Shown here: one piece after another, positions 37,701 to 46,313 of the stretch | How positions within the stretch are numbered: the stretch's first letter is position 1 | Layout: the number at the start of each line of letters is the position of its first letter | DNA from: Cyclobacteriaceae bacterium | GTDB lineage: Bacteria; Bacteroidota; Bacteroidia; Cytophagales; Cyclobacteriaceae | Assembly: GCA_012033595.1 (NCBI GenBank) | Contig: JAAUQL010000011.1 | Coordinates: forward strand, 1-64,000 | Direction of reading: 5' to 3' | DNA: 64,000 nucleotides | Notes under the pieces: generated by a model | What the model was told of the DNA's origin: nothing | Seen by the model: only the letters and a program-made list of their open reading frames with translations | The model's database searches: none | Translations under genes and position numbers: made by a program

Positions 37701-38946
37701 GGCCATGGCGCAGCAGTTCGATGTAAAAGTCTTCGCCAAATACACGGAGCCACCATTTGAGGGCATCTTCGGCCTGGTGCTCGCCCACATTAAGTATCAG
37801 ACTGGGAAGCTCGCCGCTCAATCCACCGGATAGCGCAATGGTATGCCCCGCATAATGGGCGATCAGCTCCTTATCTATTCTCGGATATAGGCCATACAGT
37901 CCTTCGGTATATCCATATGAGCTCAGTTTGGCCAGGTTCAAGTATCCTTGTTTGTTTTTGGCCAGCAATACCTGGTTGAAGCGTTTGTCGGGGTTGTCTT
38001 TGGTGAATTTGAGCTTTTGCCGTTCTTCGGCCACGAAAAACTCGCAGCCGAGAATGGGTTTAATGTCATTGGCCAATGCTTCGCGCACAAATTTGAATGC
38101 TCCAAACATATTGCCCAGGTCGGTGAGGGCCACAGCGGGCATCTCGTACTCTTTGGCTTTTTTGATAATGCTCTTGATATTGGGCGTAGCCTGGAGCACA
38201 GAAAACTGGGAATGCATGTGCAGATGGCAAAAAGGGGTGGTCACCTCTCGGAGTACCTTGGCGCTGTCTGTAAATTTTACATTCGATTTTTTCTGTTTGG
38301 CAAAATTGGCCTCTGCCAGGTCAGGCGCTTCATACACGATGGCTGTAGGCACAGTATCGTCTGCCGGGCGTACCACCTTGTGTGTGAGCAAGCCAAAAAA
38401 GCAACGTGCATTGGCCGCTACGTCGTAGGCGGCATCGTGCGCATCGCCAAAACCCTCGCCAAAGAGCTTGTGGTGCAATTCTATGAGCGTTGGCCACTTA
38501 AACTGCCCCCCCCGACCACCGGGAATAGCACAAAATTCCGTGGCCACCAACTGGGTATCCACTGGTTCTTTGCTGGCAATCAAATTGCTCATACCACTGC
38601 GCAGGTACTCGCAACCCACTATTTTGATGTCGAAGTCCACTATGTTATGCCCTATGATGCGATCTGCCCGGTGCATATCCTGACTAAAGCGTTCGAGCAC
38701 TTCGGCCAGTGGCACTCCTTCATCCATAGCCCGCTGGGTAGATATGCCATGGACTTTTTCTGCATTGAAGGGTATGGTAAAGCCGTCGGGCTTCACGATC
38801 AGATTTTCGTTGGATAGCAGCTTGCCTTTATTGTCGTGCAGTTGCCAGGCGATTTGTACCACGCGAGGCCAATTGTCAAATTCGTCGAGTGGCGCCTGCT
38901 TGTTTTTTGGCAGACCGGTAGTTTCCGTATCAAAAATCAGGTACAT
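34762..38946 (-). CDS. dnaE: DNA polymerase III alpha subunit with N-terminal DEDDh exonuclease
   Basis: Replicative polymerase, 1394 residues, longer than the usual ~1160 because of a fused proofreading-type domain. Residues ~1-200: DEDDh exonuclease with MYLIFDTETTGLP (Asp6, Glu8), IIGHNIVDFDI (Asp) and FGDAHDAAYDV (His, Asp). Residues ~240-500: PHP domain with CHLHMHSQFSVL. The palm has the metal-binding PDIDIDFDDEGRG and GPGRGSAAGSAVAYC. Later ALNALYRPGP-like AMNALYRPGPMEYIP, the fingers, an OB fold and the C-terminal beta-binding part. The fusion may replace a separate DnaQ. Single gene with a terminator after it. Confidence 0.96.
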   Translation of the reverse strand: MYLIFDTETTGLPKNKQAPLDEFDNWPRVVQIAWQLHDNKGKLLSNENLIVKPDGFTIPFNAEKVHGISTQRAMDEGVPLAEVLERFSQDMHRADRIIGHNIVDFDIKIVGCEYLRSGMSNLIASKEPVDTQLVATEFCAIPGGRGGQFKWPTLIELHHKLFGEGFGDAHDAAYDVAANARCFFGLLTHKVVRPADDTVPTAIVYEAPDLAEANFAKQKKSNVKFTDSAKVLREVTTPFCHLHMHSQFSVLQATPNIKSIIKKAKEYEMPAVALTDLGNMFGAFKFVREALANDIKPILGCEFFVAEERQKLKFTKDNPDKRFNQVLLAKNKQGYLNLAKLSSYGYTEGLYGLYPRIDKELIAHYAGHTIALSGGLSGELPSLILNVGEHQAEDALKWWLRVFGEDFYIELLRHGLEENNRVNEVLLRFAAKYDVKVIASNDVYYLNQADANAHDVLICVKENELQSTPIGRGRGFRYGFPNQEYYFKTQKEMKDLFADIPEAIENINELVDKIEKYQLDREVLLPAFGIPEGFETEDDYLRHLTYEGAKRRYPEITPEIRDRLDFELETIKNTGYPGYFLIVQDFTSEARRIGVSVGPGRGSAAGSAVAYCIGITNVDPIAYDLLFERFLNPDRVSLPDIDIDFDDEGRGKIIDYVVKKYGRNQVAQIITYGTMAAKSSIKDAARVMELPLPSANALAKLVPERPGTTLEKAFKEVPELEEIGQARTKEGEVLRQARILEGSVRNTGIHACGVIITPDDITKFIPVSVSKDSDLYVTQFDNSVVENAGMLKMDFLGLKTLSVIKTALEYIEKGHGVIIDIDAIPLDDAKTFELYQKGHTNGTFQFESAGMQKHLRALKPDKFEDLIAMNALYRPGPMEYIPNFIKRKHGEEEITYDIAAMEEYLAETYGITVYQEQVMLLSQKLANFSKGDADVLRKAMGKKILALLEKLKPKFLDGCKTNGHDVAVAEKVWKDWEAFAAYAFNKSHSTCYSIVAYQTAYLKAHYPAEFMASVLTHNQSQIDKVTFFMEECRHQGIKVLGPSINESGLNFEVNKAGEIRFGLGAIKGAGEAAVQAIIQEREKGPFEDIFDFATRVNLRAVNKKTFECMAMSGAFDCFENHHRRQFLFEPDNDMNLIEKAIRYGNKEQSEKNAAQQSLFGGDSGLAVPVPRVPDCEPYGELEKLKIEKEVVGFYISGHPLDQFKFEIISFAKNKFADLQEMDNRIGSELSLAGIVTEVAHKVTKNGKPFGIMTIEGYEDSHTFYLFSDDYIRFKEFMVTGWFLYLKGVVTTKPWGDQRPEFKINSMQLLSEIRDKLSKTVQVHVKPISISSQLIDRIEAIISQHPGKCAFKLNLVEESENISVDLMSRKYLVSPKDELLKALEDIPEIQCQVST

Positions 38947-39052
38947 AGTTATGGATCAGGAGATTAAAACAGGGCGATATTTTTTATGTCGGGCCCATTA
39001 CAAACAAGGGAGCTAACTTATATAAAAATCAATGCATTTGAAATGTAAGTGC

Positions 39053-39093
39053 CCGGAGAATATGCGCAAACCTCATGCACACTCCGGTTTTTT
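39053..39093 (+). terminator. orphan terminator-like hairpin upstream of trkH
   Basis: CCGGAG (39053-39058) pairs with CTCCGG (39082-39087) and is followed by six T's. No annotated plus-strand gene ends here, so it could terminate a small RNA or act as a leader attenuator for trkH. Confidence 0.45.
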
Positions 39094-39308
39094 AAAAAAA
39101 CTGTTGCAGGATATTGCAGGCAGAAAAAGAAACTAAGCAGCACGAATCAGTTGGAAAACAAAAGGTCAATTTAATATCTTGAAAATAATGACGGCTCTGT
39201 TGAAAATTCTAAAATCCCAAATATATTCTGACAAGGAATAATTCAAAATCCACGGGGTTTTTAGGTATTTGGTGTTTAGATTTCGATCAATATTTGTTTA
39301 ATGATTTT

Positions 39309-39316
39309 TATGTTTG
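39309..39316 (+). promoter_or_regulatory. candidate -7 element before trkH
   Basis: TATGTTTG fits TAnnTTTG and lies 39 bases before the start codon. TTTG motifs at 39293 and 39268 are not at the ideal distance. Confidence 0.3.
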
Positions 39317-39355
39317 GTGCTTGGCCGGACATTGTGGACAGATTAATTAGGCGAT

Positions 39356-40870
39356 ATGTCAGATTTTACACAATCAAAAACTATAAATATACTGAGTGGA
39401 GCCGGCATGGCCTTGCTGGTTCCGGGCGCCATGGCGCTTGTTTCTATTCCGATTCCCCTCATTTTTAATGAAAAAGGATCGCTTGCCGGACTGGTGATCA
39501 CCGCCTTACTTTGCCTTGGAATCGGTGCCGCCAGCTACAAGGTGTATGACAAAGACAGCGAAATGCCACTGACCAAACTGATGGTAATGATCTCATTGGG
39601 CTGGATGTTGGTGGCTTTGGCGGTTTCCATACCCTTTGTCCAACATGGCATCCACTATGGCCAGCTTTCAGACAGCCCTCCCGATGTCACCAGATTTTCG
39701 GATTTTACCAATGCGTTGTTCGAATCTGTGTCGGGTATTACCAGCACAGGCCTTTCTATGGTGCAACAGGAATCTACCCTTACACGAACCCTGCAATGGT
39801 GGAGGTCGCTATCGCAATGGGTAGGAGCCATAGGATTTGTGGTGCTGGTGGCATTTTTTCATAACCCGGACTCAAACACCATCGGAAAACAATTTGAACA
39901 TGATACCCTCACCAGGGCAGTTGCAGCACCTGGAATTAATTTTTACAAATTTTGGTGGATTTACCTCCTATTAACGGTTTTGGCCATTTCAATTTATTTA
40001 TTCAATGGTCTTTCGCTCTGGCAAGCCGTCAACCATGGGCTAACCGGTATAGCCACCGGAGGGTTCACGGTGACCGATGATAGCTTTACGGATTATCCGG
40101 CCAAAGTCAGGCTGGCCACTATTGCCATCATGGTGCTGGGAAGTCTCAGTTTCTACCTTTATTACTTGTTGCTGAGGCATGGCAGGTTCCGCAGGTTTTT
40201 TACCGATCGTCAGAATATAGTGTATGCCAGCCTCATGCTGGTCGGAATTATGGCCATTGGCTCGCTTAACCAAAATGCCGGCATCTCCTGGTTAGATTCT
40301 TCATTTCAGTTTACTTCTGCCCTGGGCACGGCCGGCTTTCAGAGCAATAAGCTAGACCAGTGGCCAATGTTTTCTATGTTGGTATTGACCATAGTCATGC
40401 TCATTGGCGGCACCTCCAATTCCACCACCGGAGGCATTAAAATATTCCGGTTTTGGTTTATGCTAAAAGGTCTGTTTTTCGAATTGGGAAAACTGATGTT
40501 TTCTCCGGAAAGCACGACCATCAGTAAGCACGACCAAAACAATACGGAAAATGAAAAGCTCCATCAGGATGCGCGGGTTACTGTTTACCTGTTTATCCTG
40601 GGCTGGGTGGTAGTCTATGTGGTTTTTACATTGATTTTTGCTTACCTCCTGGCAGATGAGTACACGCTGCAACAAATCTTGTTTGAAAGTGCTTCCGCAT
40701 TTGGCAATGTTGGCCTCAGCTCAGGGATTACCGGCCCCGATATGCTGCCGATAGCCAAAGTACTCATGATAGTGCTCATGTACCTTGGCCGGCTGGAATT
40801 GTTGCCTCTATTGGTGCTGACAGGCTGGCTAAGCGGGTCAGGTACCTCGGCAAACACTAAAATACCATAG
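39356..40870 (+). CDS. trkH: TrkH-family potassium uptake membrane protein
   Basis: Potassium-transporting membrane subunit, 504 residues, about ten transmembrane helices. The four selectivity-filter half-repeats are visible: ESVSGITSTGLSM, HGLTGIATGGFTV, TSALGTAGFQSN and ASAFGNVGLSSGITG, each with the conserved Gly. MLIGGTSNSTTGGIKIFRFW is the intramembrane loop typical of TrkH/KtrB. No trkA or ktrA gene is adjacent, so the regulatory subunit lies elsewhere. Convergent with the DUF1460 gene. Confidence 0.94.
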   Translation: MSDFTQSKTINILSGAGMALLVPGAMALVSIPIPLIFNEKGSLAGLVITALLCLGIGAASYKVYDKDSEMPLTKLMVMISLGWMLVALAVSIPFVQHGIHYGQLSDSPPDVTRFSDFTNALFESVSGITSTGLSMVQQESTLTRTLQWWRSLSQWVGAIGFVVLVAFFHNPDSNTIGKQFEHDTLTRAVAAPGINFYKFWWIYLLLTVLAISIYLFNGLSLWQAVNHGLTGIATGGFTVTDDSFTDYPAKVRLATIAIMVLGSLSFYLYYLLLRHGRFRRFFTDRQNIVYASLMLVGIMAIGSLNQNAGISWLDSSFQFTSALGTAGFQSNKLDQWPMFSMLVLTIVMLIGGTSNSTTGGIKIFRFWFMLKGLFFELGKLMFSPESTTISKHDQNNTENEKLHQDARVTVYLFILGWVVVYVVFTLIFAYLLADEYTLQQILFESASAFGNVGLSSGITGPDMLPIAKVLMIVLMYLGRLELLPLLVLTGWLSGSGTSANTKIP

Positions 40871-40882
40871 GAAAAACGGAAA

Positions 40883-40898
40883 CACGCAATGCTGCGTG
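40883..40898. terminator. weak hairpin between trkH and the DUF1460 gene
   Basis: CACGCA (40883-40888) pairs with TGCGTG (40893-40898) across a 4-nt loop. No clear T tract directly follows. Confidence 0.3.
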
Positions 40899-40934
40899 AC
40901 GAACTTTTAAGCTTTTTCTGGAAAAAAAATCCTG

Positions 40935-41780
40935 CTAGCGGGCATCGGCCAGGCGGCCAACCATAATGCCCGTTTGGCTTTTGTGCGCCTGCAGGTAGTC
41001 GCTGAGCGGCTTGTTCGATATTTCCACCTTTTTGCTTTGGGTGCTGGCGTGCATCAGATGTATCCGGCCATTTTGCTCCACGGCAATCCCCACATGCGAT
41101 ATGTCCAGATCGTCCCTGGAGATGGTAATGGCGATTAAATCACCGGGCTGTATGTTGCTTTCAAGGCTTTCGACAAGCGCTTTGGGAAGATAGTAATAGC
41201 TCCTTGATCTGATGCCTGCTTCGATCTGCAACATGGCCTCGACTGTTTCACGGTTTTGCAATTGAGCATAATGCTGTGGGTTGGCAGACATAAAGCCAAC
41301 CTGATTTTTGTATTCCTGCCCCCCGATTTGGTGGCTTATATCTTTTAGAATTCCTCTTTGTTGGTTGTCGTATATCCAGTCAGAAAAATAATGCAGCCGC
41401 GAAGGATACCCCGCTATCTGTCCATCTCTATATCGCAAAAATTGCAATTGCCGGGCATAGGCTTCCAAAGAATAATCTCCCAGTTGGGCAGTACGCGCCA
41501 TGGCCACCACGGTTTCCACAAAGGTAGTGCAGTCTAGTCCTTCCAGGTTTATGACCAGCGATTCTCCGCCTGGCATTTCCAGGGTATGCTCTACGTACGG
41601 GGTATGTATCAGCCCTTCGCCAATCAGCACCACCAGATCGCTGACTGGCTTGGTATGGCTGTCCATGCACCACAAGGCCATGAGGGTAGAGTCGAGTTTT
41701 GCCCGGCTTACTGCAGTACATACCGCTTGCGCAAAAGCATAAGAAGGAAAGAGTGAAATGAGCAAAAAGATCAGACGCAT
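40935..41780 (-). CDS. DUF1460 secreted amidase-like protein (NlpC/P60-like fold)
   Basis: About 281 residues from the ATG at 41780 (MRLIFLLISLFPSYAFAQ, signal peptide). Longer starts lie before the signal. The DUF1460 signature is seen: LEGLDCTTFVETVVAMAR with the catalytic Cys, SRLHYFSDWIYDN, GDLIAITISRDDLDISHVGIAV with the catalytic His, and the end VGRLADAR. Characterised family members are N-acetylmuramoyl-L-alanine amidases acting on peptidoglycan fragments; the same is likely here, in the periplasm. Confidence 0.9.
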   Translation of the reverse strand: MRLIFLLISLFPSYAFAQAVCTAVSRAKLDSTLMALWCMDSHTKPVSDLVVLIGEGLIHTPYVEHTLEMPGGESLVINLEGLDCTTFVETVVAMARTAQLGDYSLEAYARQLQFLRYRDGQIAGYPSRLHYFSDWIYDNQQRGILKDISHQIGGQEYKNQVGFMSANPQHYAQLQNRETVEAMLQIEAGIRSRSYYYLPKALVESLESNIQPGDLIAITISRDDLDISHVGIAVEQNGRIHLMHASTQSKKVEISNKPLSDYLQAHKSQTGIMVGRLADAR

Positions 41781-41846
41781 TTTTTTTAAAATGTATAACT
41801 GCTCGTATAAGAAACGCAAGTGGTTTCGAAGCACTTTACTGTCCAT

Positions 41847-42620
41847 CTACATTGAGCAAAATGTGCGATTAGACTCAAATTTAACTTTTTAACACTAACC
41901 GTCAAACCGAAGATTTTGGCTTTGAAATTTACCTTAACGGTAATAACTCAAGTTTCGAATGCATAAATCAAGATTTTATTTAATTGATTATTAATGCTTT
42001 ATGTATATTATCTCGGTGTCGCTCAGTGAAAAAACTATGTGAGCCTCCGTGGTACAAAAATAAACCACAGGTTGCCCGGAGATAAAACAGAGTTGCACAA
42101 AACACTAATACCTGAATACGTAACCGGTTCATTATCAATTCAATATACTTTTTACATCTTTTACAATAGCTTACGGATCAACCGATTATACCCAAGTGCG
42201 AAACATGAGTAATAATGAAATCTGCGGGAGTAAATCTACAGTTCATTATCTTTAACTAGGTGCACAAGTAGGTGCTCATGGTCGATGCGTCCTGACCAAA
42301 TTCCACTTAATTCATATTGAGTTGTACAGGCTTTCTGTACCTTAAAATGGTGTTGGCTGAATCATGTGGCAGACAAAGAGCAAGTTATGTTTTCTGCCAA
42401 TAGCCGGGAAATCCAAACCGATATTGCATCATCGGGCGTTTTGTTTTTGCGTTGTGGGGCTGGGGTTATCCCCTGGGTTTCATAATTTTGTTTGAATGCT
42501 GCTAGAACCCTGACTGCGGACGGGTTCCATCACATTTGCAATCGAAGAACACTGGTTTTTCAGCAGTCCTATATTTAAGTGTAAATTTGGAGAATAACAA
42601 CGCTAAACTTGGCAGGCACA
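41847..42620. other. large intergenic region (about 800 bases) with hairpins and no gene
   Basis: No frame has coding character. The left half is AT-rich. The right half has several short hairpins: GTACAG/CTGTAC (42324-42340), GGGG/CCCC with loop TTAT (42462-42473), and GAACCC/GGGTTC (42505-42527). Their GC-rich arms contrast with the surroundings. I cannot assign an RNA family or a mobile element. Confidence 0.5.
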
Positions 42621-45600
42621 ATGCAGGGCAATAAATATGTTTTCTTTTGGATTTCAATCCTGTTTTTTATCAGTGCGGGCGCATACAGTTATTTTTTTAT
42701 CGCATTGCAGAACACTCCGGAAAAAATGTTGCGCAGGTTGCGGAGAAGTTGGGCAGAGAGCTGGACTATATCGAACCTTTAATAAATGCCCTTCGCGACA
42801 CCATTGCCCAAGCCAAGACCCACACTTTCGAAATGCTGTTGCAGCCCGACCACTACCCATATTATATTTTTTCCAATAAAAGGATGGTGTTCTGGTCCAA
42901 CAATCTCTATGCTCCCAAGTACCGCGACATACTTGGCACCTATACCCTGCGGTACATCGAAACTGAAAAGGGAAAATATGTAGTGCGCAAAGCACACCTG
43001 GAAAAGGGAAACAGAAAATATGAAATCGTCTTTCTGATCCCCCTGACGGAGACCTCAAACGTGGTAAACCAATACCTGAAAAATACCTTCAACGAACAGG
43101 TTTTTACCGACGCAAACTTTGAGATAAAAGGCGAAAAAGCCGAGGATTTCCAAGCACTACAGATTGAGGGCAACTATCTCTTTTCTTTGAAATTTGGTAC
43201 TGCCTACTCCAACTCCGACCGCTACAACAACCTGGTTGCCCTCGTGCTCATTGGTCTGGCATTCCTTTTCCTCGGTCTCTTTATCAAAAAACAACTCAAC
43301 GAACTGGTGAGAAAAAAAGATATCTTGTACGGCTTCCTGTTTCTACTTGGGTGCATACTGTTGCTGCGGGGTGCGATGCTGTGGGCCAGGTTTCCGCTCG
43401 ATTTTGTATATCTGGGGCTGTTTGACCCAAAGCATTATGGCTCTACTCTGGTCAATCCATCGCTGGGCGACCTTCTGCTCAACCTGTTGTGTCTGTTATT
43501 TTTGGGCATTTATATTTTCAGGCATTTTCTGCGTTCGGCCCTGGTCAGGCGCATGCTCGGTAACTCCACCACCCAAAAGACCATATGGGCAGGCGTTCTT
43601 TTGTTCTTCAGTTTCTTTTGGCTGGCCGTGCATCACCAGACCATGAAAACCCTCAATGAAGATTCGCAATGGTCTATGGATATTTCGCAACAATTGGAAT
43701 TTAATTACCTGAAAGTAATCGGCTACCTCTTGTTTTTTATCAGTGTGGTGGTGTATTTTCTGTTTGCACATATCAGCTTTAGGCTGGTGGGCAAGCTCAC
43801 CAGACATCATGCACTTGCCCGGTACGGCGCCCTGGGAGCCGGCATGTTGCTGTTTCTTTCTATGGCCCTGCTCCTCCGATGGGATTTTGAAGTAGTGCTC
43901 GGCGTCAACCTTTTGTTTTTTTTGGCAGTGGATCACTTCAGACTGGGCAGGTACCTGGGCAAGCTCCAGTACCTTACATTTATTTACCTGTTTTCATTTG
44001 GCTTACCGGGGGCCATTATCGGGGTATATGCCAACTACCAACATTGGCAAAAAACACCGCATATAATAAATCGCGGCTTGCCAACCAATTGCTGGTGGAG
44101 CGCAATTTCTTTACCGAATTGCAACTGGCCGACGTTTCCCGTCAGGTAAAAGAAGATTTTTTTATTCAAAAAGATTGTTCAGCCCCTTTGCCTCCAAGTT
44201 GATTATTGAAAAGAAAATCAGGCGGGAATACCTTAACAATCTGGATAAATTCGACATTCAGATATTCGTGTTCAACTCCAGGGGTGAGCCTTTTGAGCAA
44301 TTTAACCTGAACGAAAGCTACCATAGCCTGAAAGCCCGCCTGAGCGAATACAAAACGGAAACCGAAGGACTATACTTTATCAATCAGGCGCGCGGACAGG
44401 CTACCACGCGCTATATGGATTTTATTGAAATAAAAGACCGCGGCCAGGTGATCGGCTACGTGCTCATCGATCTGAGGCAGAAGCGCCTGGTGCCCAACTC
44501 GGTTTTTCCCTTGCTGCTCAACGAAAATCTGGATGCTCAGCAAATTGAAGGCACCGAACAGTACAGTTATGGGGTATTTATCGGCAAAGAATTGCAATAC
44601 AACTACGGTGCATTTAACTATCGCAAAAACCTGGATGCCTTTGTAGAGCACTCCGACAAGCTGCTCGAAAAAGGAGTGAAAATCCAAGAATACTATCACC
44701 GGGCCTACCTGGGCGACAACAACAGATTTGTGATTGTTTCTTCAAAAGTACCCACTTTGTCTTCGCGTTTTGCCAATTTCAGCTTCCTGTTTCTAATCCA
44801 CATTTTCACCATCCTGCTCATATTATTTGTTGTAGCATTCTATCAGGGAGCCAGGCATGTCAAGCTCAATTATTCAGCAAAAATCCAGCTTTACCTCAAT
44901 TTCGCCTTTTTTGCACCACTGGTCATTGTGAGCATAGTGACGGTGAGCATCATCATACAAACCTTCAAAACCTCCCTCGAATCGCAGTATGTGGAATTTG
45001 CCGAAAATCTAAGCACCAAAATTTCTGGCCCGCTCAACAACTACAATCAGCAGGAAATAGAAAAAGAAGACCTCACAGACGAAATATTTCAAATGGCCGA
45101 AGTGGCCGATCTCGACCTCAATGTGTTCAGCACCAATGGGGCGCTGATCGGATCGAGTCTGTACCAGATCTACCAAAATGATATTCTTTCCAACTACATT
45201 GAGCCGCGGGCTTATATCAAGATCATCGAGGAGTCGGAATCGGCCTTTGTGCTCGAAGAACAGGTTGGGCAGCTCAGTTTCAAAAATGCCTACGTGGGAG
45301 TTCGCTCATACGATACCGGTGAAATCATTGGCATACTCAGCTTGCCGTTTTTTGCCTCACAGCGCGACCTGGAGCACAACATTGTGGAAGTACTTTCTAA
45401 TATTATCAATATCTTCACTTTTGTATTTATCATATTCCTGTTTGTTTCATTTTTGGTTTCGCGTGGGCTAACCTTTCCCTTGCGGCTGATCACCCAGAAG
45501 ATCAGACGCACCACGCTTTCGGCCTTCAATGAGCCACTAAGCTGGAATTCTGATGACGAAATCGGGCTGATGGTGGCAGAGTACAATCGCATGCTGGTAA

Positions 45601-46313
45601 ACCTGGAGCACAGCAAGCAAGCGCTGGCCAAGAGCGAAAAAGAAAGCGCCTGGCGCGAAATGGCTCGGCAGGTTGCCCATGAGATCAAAAACCCTCTGAC
45701 CCCCATGAAGCTCACCCTCCAACATATGAAGCGCGTAATCGACGACGAAGGGAGCAACGAGCACAGCAATGACAAAAAACAAAAACAAATCAATACTTTG
45801 CTCGAACAGATAGAAACCCTGAGCGACATTGCTACTTCTTTTTCTGATTTTGCAAAAATGCCCACTCCCCAGCTTGAATTGCTGGATATTGGGGCTCTTT
45901 TGCACGAAACCATCGACCTGTACAACAACAAGGAACTCGGGCATATACAGACCAATATTGCCCCCGGCGTCCACATGGTGGAAGGCGACCGAAAATGGCT
46001 CGGCAGGGCTTTTTCCAACCTCATCATCAATGCCTTTCAGGCGGTAAAAGACGATCAGAAGGCCAGAGTGGCCATCCACCTGAGCACCACAGCCCGGCAT
46101 AGGGTGCACATAGAAATTATCGACAATGGCAGCGGCATTCCCGCTCACATCAGAGACCAGGTATTCACCCCGAATTTCAGCACCAAATACACCGGATCAG
46201 GACTTGGCCTGGCCATTACCAAAAAAGGAATAGAGCACGCCAATGGCCAAATATGGTTTAGCTCAGAAGAAGGTGTAGGCACTGTTTTTTACATCGAGAT
46301 ACCCTTGGCCTGA
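42621..46313 (+). CDS. Large NtrY-like membrane sensor histidine kinase (three frame breaks)
   Basis: About 1231 residues after repair. True start ATG 42621 (MQGNKYVFFWISILFFI, membrane helix). A first extracytoplasmic region is followed by about six hydrophobic segments (~190-430), a second sensor region, then paired helices, a HAMP-like linker (FPLRLITQKIRRTTLSAF), the H-box ARQVAHEIKNPLTPMKLTLQ, the N-box AFSNLIINAFQAV, and G boxes IDNGSGIP and TGSGLGLAITKKGIEH. Breaks: A6 42721-42726, A6 44049-44054, A5 44168-44172. One base at each restores TPEKNVAQVAEKLG, QKNTAYNKSRLANQ and FFIQKRLFSPFASK. No response regulator is adjacent. The stop overlaps the next start (TGATG). Confidence 0.88.

Larger units (their letters stand above)
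38947..39355. other. dnaE-trkH divergent intergenic region
   Basis: About 410 bases, no gene. It holds a terminator-like hairpin with T-run on the plus strand (39053-39093) and a -7-like TATGTTTG at 39309-39316. Confidence 0.5.

Noticed and set aside
42462-42527. A tRNA or tRNA-like element in the hairpin cluster
   Set aside because: GGGTTCC resembles a T-arm, but no matching acceptor or anticodon arms surround it.
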